DNA of 18,430 nucleotides from Betaproteobacteria bacterium (GTDB lineage: Bacteria > Pseudomonadota > Gammaproteobacteria > Burkholderiales > SG8-39), in assembly GCA_009693345.1 (NCBI GenBank), contig SHXL01000031.1, forward strand, positions 1 through 18,430, given 5' to 3'. Made by a program: the position numbers and the translations under genes. This document shows, one piece after another, positions 15,461 through 18,430 of the stretch. Each line of letters begins with the position of its first letter. Positions within the stretch are counted from its first letter, which is position 1. The notes under the pieces were generated by a model. The model made no database searches, was not told where the DNA came from, and was given only the letters and a program-made list of their open reading frames with translations.

Positions 15461-15889
15461 CTAGCGCGGCGCGAGCTTCTCCAGGCCGCCGAACTTCGCG
15501 CCGGGCTTGATGCCGCGCTGCGCGAACCAGCCCTTGTTCATCTCCAGAGCGTAGCGCGCGGGGCGCGTCGCGCAATGCGACCGTTCGCTGTGCGGCTGCA
15601 TGTCGGCGATATTGATGATCGCCCCCGCCTCGTCGATGAACGCGACCGAAAGCGGGATCAGCGTGTTCTTCATCCACATGCAGTGGGTGGCGGTTTCGTC
15701 GAATACGAACACCATGCCCGAGCCCTGCGGCATCGACTTGCGGTGCATCAGGCCCTCCATGCGCGTGCCCATGCTGTCGGCGAGCTCGGCACGGATGAGA
15801 TGCATGCCCGTGGTGAGCTGAATGAACGGCAGTTCGGCGCGGGCCAACGCGGAAAGCAACACCGCCAGCAGGAAGAAAATTCGTTTCAC
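15461..15889 (-). CDS. Secreted DUF192 family protein
   Basis: The 142-residue precursor starts at GTG 15889 with a signal peptide (KRIFFLLAVLLSALARA) followed by a full DUF192 domain: RMEGLMHRKSMPQGSGMVFVF, CMWMKNTLIPLSVAFIDEAG and a C-terminal LEMNKGWFAQRGIKPGAKF. DUF192 is a small beta-rich fold of unknown biochemical function, usually exported, as here. No ATG lies in frame close by, and the signal peptide fixes the start. No Shine-Dalgarno is visible: the 20 nt upstream are pyrimidine-rich and belong to the terminator of the preceding minus-strand gene. It may depend on read-through of that terminator or on a promoter overlapping it. Confidence 0.88.
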   Translation of the reverse strand: MKRIFFLLAVLLSALARAELPFIQLTTGMHLIRAELADSMGTRMEGLMHRKSMPQGSGMVFVFDETATHCMWMKNTLIPLSVAFIDEAGAIINIADMQPHSERSHCATRPARYALEMNKGWFAQRGIKPGAKFGGLEKLAPR

Positions 15890-15902
15890 GGCGCCAGAAA
15901 AG

Positions 15903-15933
15903 AAAAAGGCAGAGGCATGCCCTGCCTTTTTTT
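15903..15933. terminator. Bidirectional-type terminator between the Lys-rich and DUF192 genes
   Basis: AAAAAGGCAG (15903-15912) and CTGCCTTTTT (15922-15931) are inverted arms flanking AGGCATGCC, whose core GGCATGCC is itself self-complementary. T-runs lie on both strands: TTTTTTT after the right arm on plus, TTTTTCTTTTC on minus. It begins 15 nt after the stop of the minus-strand Lys-rich gene and ends 14 nt before the DUF192 start. Confidence 0.8.
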
Positions 15934-15947
15934 CGCAGAACGGCGAT

Positions 15948-16193
15948 TTACTTCTTCTCCGACTTCTCCATCTTGTCCATCTTCTTGTCGCCTTTCTTCT
16001 CCATCTTGTCGCCTTTCTTCTCCATCTTGTCGCCTTTCTTCTCCATCTTGTCGCCTTTCTTCTCCATCTTGTCGCCCTTCTTCTCCATCTTCTCCATCTT
16101 GTCGCCCTTCGCGCCGGCATGCGAGGCGGCAAAGGCGTTAACGCTCACAACCGCGAACATGGCGGCGACGATCATCGACAGCGGCTTGGTCAT
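15948..16193 (-). CDS. Secreted Lys/Met/Glu/Asp-rich tandem-repeat protein
   Basis: The 81-residue precursor has a clear signal peptide (MTKPLSMIVAAMFAVVSVNAFA, cleavage likely after AFA or AFAAS). The mature part is almost wholly Lys, Met, Glu, Asp and Gly. It holds a heptad KKGDKME repeated five times with an irregular start (GDKMEKME) and end (KKMDKMEKSEKK). Each heptad has three Lys against two acids, so the mature protein is basic and contains no aromatic or Cys residue. I do not recognise a family; it recalls acid-shock or other low-complexity periplasmic proteins only in composition. The start is ATG 16193 with AGGAG at 16204-16200 and a 6-nt spacer. A terminator follows, so it is likely monocistronic. 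Confidence 0.8.
   Translation of the reverse strand: MTKPLSMIVAAMFAVVSVNAFAASHAGAKGDKMEKMEKKGDKMEKKGDKMEKKGDKMEKKGDKMEKKGDKKMDKMEKSEKK
15984..16106. repeat. 21-bp tandem repeat array within the Lys-rich gene
   Basis: The unit CTTGTCGCCTTTCTTCTCCAT (plus strand) starts at 15984, 16005, 16026, 16047 and 16068, exactly 21 bp apart. A 9-bp insertion of CTTCTCCAT then precedes one partial unit at 16098. Copies are nearly identical; the fifth and sixth carry GCCC instead of GCCT. Because 21 is a multiple of 3, copy-number change alters protein length without shifting the frame. Confidence 0.95.
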
Positions 16194-16199
16194 ATCTAT

Positions 16200-16204
16200 C
16201 TCCT
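16200..16204 (-). promoter_or_regulatory. Ribosome binding site of the Lys-rich gene
   Basis: AGGAG on the minus strand lies 6 nt before ATG 16193 and fixes the start at the signal peptide. Confidence 0.8.
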
Positions 16205-16426
16205 GGTATTAGTATGTTTAAACGGGGTGACGCAACGAGTTACCACCGAACTCCCCGCAGCGAAAAACGCACGAAGCTTCAAGCGGTTGACCGTCCCACC
16301 CGGTTTACCCCGTTTTTGCCTCCCTGCACGCGGGTTTCCCTACGCAAGCCATTGTAAACAAAAGAATATTTAACATAAAACCGTGATAAGCTCTTGTTTT
16401 TACAGGTTTGTCTTCATGTCCTGCCG
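16205..16426. promoter_or_regulatory. Divergent intergenic region between Lys-rich and TPR genes
   Basis: This 222-nt non-coding gap must hold promoters for both flanking genes. Toward the Lys-rich gene, minus-strand CATACT (16216-16211) is a possible -10. AAACGGGGT at 16220-16228 and ACCCCGTTT at 16307-16315 are exact inverted copies 78 nt apart. Toward the TPR gene lies an AT-rich island at 16351-16404, in sharp contrast to the GC-rich surroundings. It contains TTGTAA (16352), TAACAT (16371) and GATAAG (16385), none in a good -35/-10 arrangement. TGTAAACAA (16353-16361) and TTGTTTTTACA (16394-16404) are imperfect inverted arms. I cannot name a regulator. Confidence 0.5.
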
Positions 16427-17617
16427 ATGAAAATCCATCAAATTCCCGGTTTGGCGGCACTCGGAGCGGTTCTGGCTACGTCGCAACTGACTTCGGCGGC
16501 GCCGTTTTTGCCGCGCGACGACGCGGTGGTCCTGGAAACCCTCCCCGGCAGGCCGGGCGATCCGGCCGCCGCGGAGTTGCGCCGCCTCCGGGCCGCAGTC
16601 GTCGCGGATACGCGCAACGTTGATGCGGCGGCGCGCCTCGCGCGCCGCTATTTCGACATGGCGATGGCCGAGGGTGATCCGCGCTACGTCGGCTACGCAG
16701 AAGCTGCGCTGCGTCCATGGCCCGAGACCGCGGCAACTCCGGCCGAACTCCTGCTCCTGCACGGGATGCTGCGCCAATACCGGCACGACTTTGCGCGCGG
16801 CATGGCGGACTTCGACCTCGCTTTGCAGACGGATCCCGCCAATACCGAAGCGCGGGCCTGGCGCGCGGCAATCCTGATGGTGCAGGCGGACTATGCGGCC
16901 GCGCGCCGCGAGTGCGAAATGCTCGCGGAGCACGCGAGCGAACTGCATGCCACGGCTTGCATTGCGTACGTCGAAGCAACCACCGGCCACGCGCGCGCCG
17001 CCCACGAGCGGCTCGCCGCCGCGCTGGCGCGGCGCACCGACGTCGAGCCGGGCTTCCGCATTTGGATCCTGACCCGCCTCGCGGAAATGGCATGGCGGAC
17101 GGGGGACCTCGCCGCAGCCGAAGGGCATTTCCGTGCCGGTCTCGCACTGGGCATCTACGACAACTTCCTGCTCGCCGCCTATGCCGATTTCCTGCTCGAA
17201 CGGGGCCGCGCCGCCGAGGTGATGCCATTGCTGAAGAGTTGGGCGCGATCCGACACCTTGCTGCTGCGGCTCGCTCTCGCCGCGCGGCAGCTTAAGCTCG
17301 CCGAGGGCGAAAAATACGCGCGCACGCTGGGCGAGCGCTTCGCCGACGCGGCGCTGCGCGGCGAGAAGCTGCACTTGCAGGAGGAAGCGAGGTATCTGCT
17401 GGAGCTCAAGGGCGATGCGCGGGCCGCGCTGGCGGCAGCGAGTGAAAACTACCGCGCGCAGCGCGAGCCGCGCGACGCGCTGATGCTCATCGAAGCGGCG
17501 CTCGCGGCGCGCGATCCTGCCGCTGCCGCGCCTGCCATGCAGTGGCTCGAGTCGAGCGGATTCGAGAGTGCGCGCCTGCGTCAAGCGGCGTTGCGGCTCA
17601 AGGCCTTGAAACCTTGA
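16427..17617 (+). CDS. Secreted TPR-like repeat protein
   Basis: A 396-residue protein starting at ATG 16427 with a signal-like N-terminus (MKIHQIPGLAALGAVLATSQ, then SAAPF). I preferred this start because of the signal; the frame stays open to a TTG at 16394, and no good Shine-Dalgarno supports either. The rest is helical, Ala/Arg/Leu-rich and shows TPR spacing: GMADFDLALQTDPANTEARAW at about 123-145, a helix pair near 180-200, GDLAAAEGHFRAGLALGIYD at about 225-245 and further repeats toward the end. It probably acts in the periplasm as a protein-protein scaffold; the partner is unknown. Its stop overlaps the next gene's start in TTGA, so the two are coupled and probably act together. Confidence 0.82.
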   Translation: MKIHQIPGLAALGAVLATSQLTSAAPFLPRDDAVVLETLPGRPGDPAAAELRRLRAAVVADTRNVDAAARLARRYFDMAMAEGDPRYVGYAEAALRPWPETAATPAELLLLHGMLRQYRHDFARGMADFDLALQTDPANTEARAWRAAILMVQADYAAARRECEMLAEHASELHATACIAYVEATTGHARAAHERLAAALARRTDVEPGFRIWILTRLAEMAWRTGDLAAAEGHFRAGLALGIYDNFLLAAYADFLLERGRAAEVMPLLKSWARSDTLLLRLALAARQLKLAEGEKYARTLGERFADAALRGEKLHLQEEARYLLELKGDARAALAAASENYRAQREPRDALMLIEAALAARDPAAAAPAMQWLESSGFESARLRQAALRLKALKP

Positions 17618-18430
17618 AATTGAAATACCTCGCCCTCCTCGCTTTCCTGTTCGCCACCGCCGCGCAGGCGCACAAGCCCAGCGACAGCTATCTCGCGTTG
17701 AGCGCCGATGGCGCGGCGATGCGAGGCCAGTGGGACATCGCGCTGCGCGACCTCGAATTCGCGATCGGCCTCGACGCCGACGGCAACGGCGAGATCACCT
17801 GGGGCGAACTGAAGGCAAAGCGCAAGGAAGTGGAGGCTTATGCCCTTTCGCGTTTAAACGTTCTTTCAGATGGAAAATCGTGCGCGCTAAATGCGGCGGA
17901 TCTTCTGGTCGATGAGCACAGCGACGGCGCCTATGCGGTCTTGCGCTTCGACGTGGCTTGCGGGGCTCGCACCCCCGCGAGGGTCGAGATCGCCTACAGC
18001 CTGTTCTTCGACCTCGATCCCACGCATCGCGGCCTGTTGCGCTTCGAGCGCGGCGGCGCGGTACAGACCGGAGTCTTGTCGCCGGAGCGACCGCGCCTTG
18101 CGTTCACCGCGGGCGAAATTTCGCGGCTGGCGCAGTTCTTCGACTATCTGCGCGAAGGCGTCTGGCACATCTGGATCGGCTTCGACCATATTCTCTTTTT
18201 GCTCTCTCTTTTGCTCCCTTCCGTTTTGATTCTCAAGAGTAAAATTTGGAGCCCTGCGGAGCGTTTTCGAGACACCTTTTGGGACGTCTTCAAGGTCGTG
18301 ACCGCGTTCACCATCGCGCACACGATCACGCTGTCGCTCGCCGCACTGGCGGTGATTTCGCTGCCATCGCGCCTGGTCGAATCGACGATCGCCCTGTCGG
18401 TGGTGCTTGTCGCGCTCAACAACCTGAAAC
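17614..18430 (+). CDS. HupE/UreJ-family membrane protein with exported EF-hand segment, partial
   Basis: I read 272 residues from TTG 17614 (overlapping the TPR stop as TTGA; TTG 17620 also possible) to the right edge without a stop. A signal peptide (residues 1-19, ending AAQA) is followed by an exported beta-rich domain of about 140 residues, containing a canonical EF-hand loop DADGNGEITWGE at 54-65 (Asp54, Asp56, Asn58, Thr62, Glu65). Then comes the HupE/UreJ_2 signature GVWHIWIGFDHILFLLSLLLP with three histidine/aspartate positions that could bind metal, and the next helices (FTIAHTITLSLAALAVI). HupE/UreJ relatives are associated with nickel or cobalt uptake, but this subfamily's substrate is not established. 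The remaining helices lie outside the window. Confidence 0.85.
   Translation, partial: MKLKYLALLAFLFATAAQAHKPSDSYLALSADGAAMRGQWDIALRDLEFAIGLDADGNGEITWGELKAKRKEVEAYALSRLNVLSDGKSCALNAADLLVDEHSDGAYAVLRFDVACGARTPARVEIAYSLFFDLDPTHRGLLRFERGGAVQTGVLSPERPRLAFTAGEISRLAQFFDYLREGVWHIWIGFDHILFLLSLLLPSVLILKSKIWSPAERFRDTFWDVFKVVTAFTIAHTITLSLAALAVISLPSRLVESTIALSVVLVALNNLK

Noticed and set aside
15984..16106. The regular repeat array as a CRISPR
   Set aside because: Units are contiguous 21-bp tandem copies without unique spacers and are coding.
15890..16132. N-terminal extension of the DUF192 frame through the repeat array (Arg/Trp-rich)
   Set aside because: It reads the Lys-rich gene's repeats in another frame; the signal peptide starting at GTG 15889 gives a sensible secreted DUF192 protein.
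15973..16212. Plus-strand open frame reading the 21-bp repeat as hydrophobic SPFFSIL heptads
   Set aside because: The repeat length is a multiple of three, so several frames stay open. The minus-strand reading has a signal peptide, ribosome site and terminator; this one has none.

Overview
The window looks like chromosome of a GC-rich betaproteobacterium, probably a Burkholderiales relative. This rests on strong GC bias at third codon positions, dense packing with many 4-nt overlaps, and the gene families present. It is not a phage, plasmid or island: I see no transposase, integrase, tRNA, rRNA or CRISPR. Taxonomy is inferred from gene content only.

Region 1 (1-1202, minus) is the N-terminal 400 residues of a membrane-anchored PAS sensor; its output domain lies beyond the left edge.

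Region 2 (1320-10420) is a minus-strand glycolate/glyoxylate block. In transcription order it holds hydroxypyruvate isomerase (hyi), glcD, glcE, a 697-residue DUF349-type helical protein, glcF and a molybdopterin oxidoreductase. GlcDEF oxidises glycolate to glyoxylate. Hyi acts on the hydroxypyruvate/tartronate semialdehyde pair made from glyoxylate further down the pathway. glcF is separated from glcE by the DUF349 gene and by a small plus-strand membrane-protein gene (4609-4989). That gene fills the gap almost exactly, so a hyi-to-glcF transcript would be antisense to it.

Region 3 (10440-15460, plus) is a tightly coupled run: a TauE/SafE-type permease, a small membrane protein, the periplasmic binding protein and two permeases of an Aap/Bzt-type polar amino-acid ABC transporter, then a membrane protein resembling the N-terminal domain of urate hydroxylase PuuD. 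The run ends at a strong intrinsic terminator. The ATPase (aapP) normally found with these permeases is absent.

Region 4 (15461-16193, minus) holds a secreted DUF192 protein and, upstream of it, a secreted Lys/Met/Glu-rich protein built from a 21-bp tandem repeat. A bidirectional-looking terminator lies between them.

Region 5 (16427-18430, plus) holds a secreted TPR-like protein overlapping by 4 nt a HupE/UreJ-type membrane protein. The latter carries a canonical EF-hand loop in its exported N-terminal part and is cut by the right edge.

The two divergent junctions (glcF / small membrane gene, and hyi / tauE-like) share an unusual design. Each has exactly 19 nt between start codons, no Shine-Dalgarno on either side, and a near-symmetric TATA-like core about 5-8 nt from both start codons. 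This suggests bidirectional promoters giving leaderless or nearly leaderless mRNAs. I found no convincing wholly new system. The points most worth a second look are these junctions, the interrupted glc operon, the ATPase-less transporter operon and the Lys-rich repeat protein.
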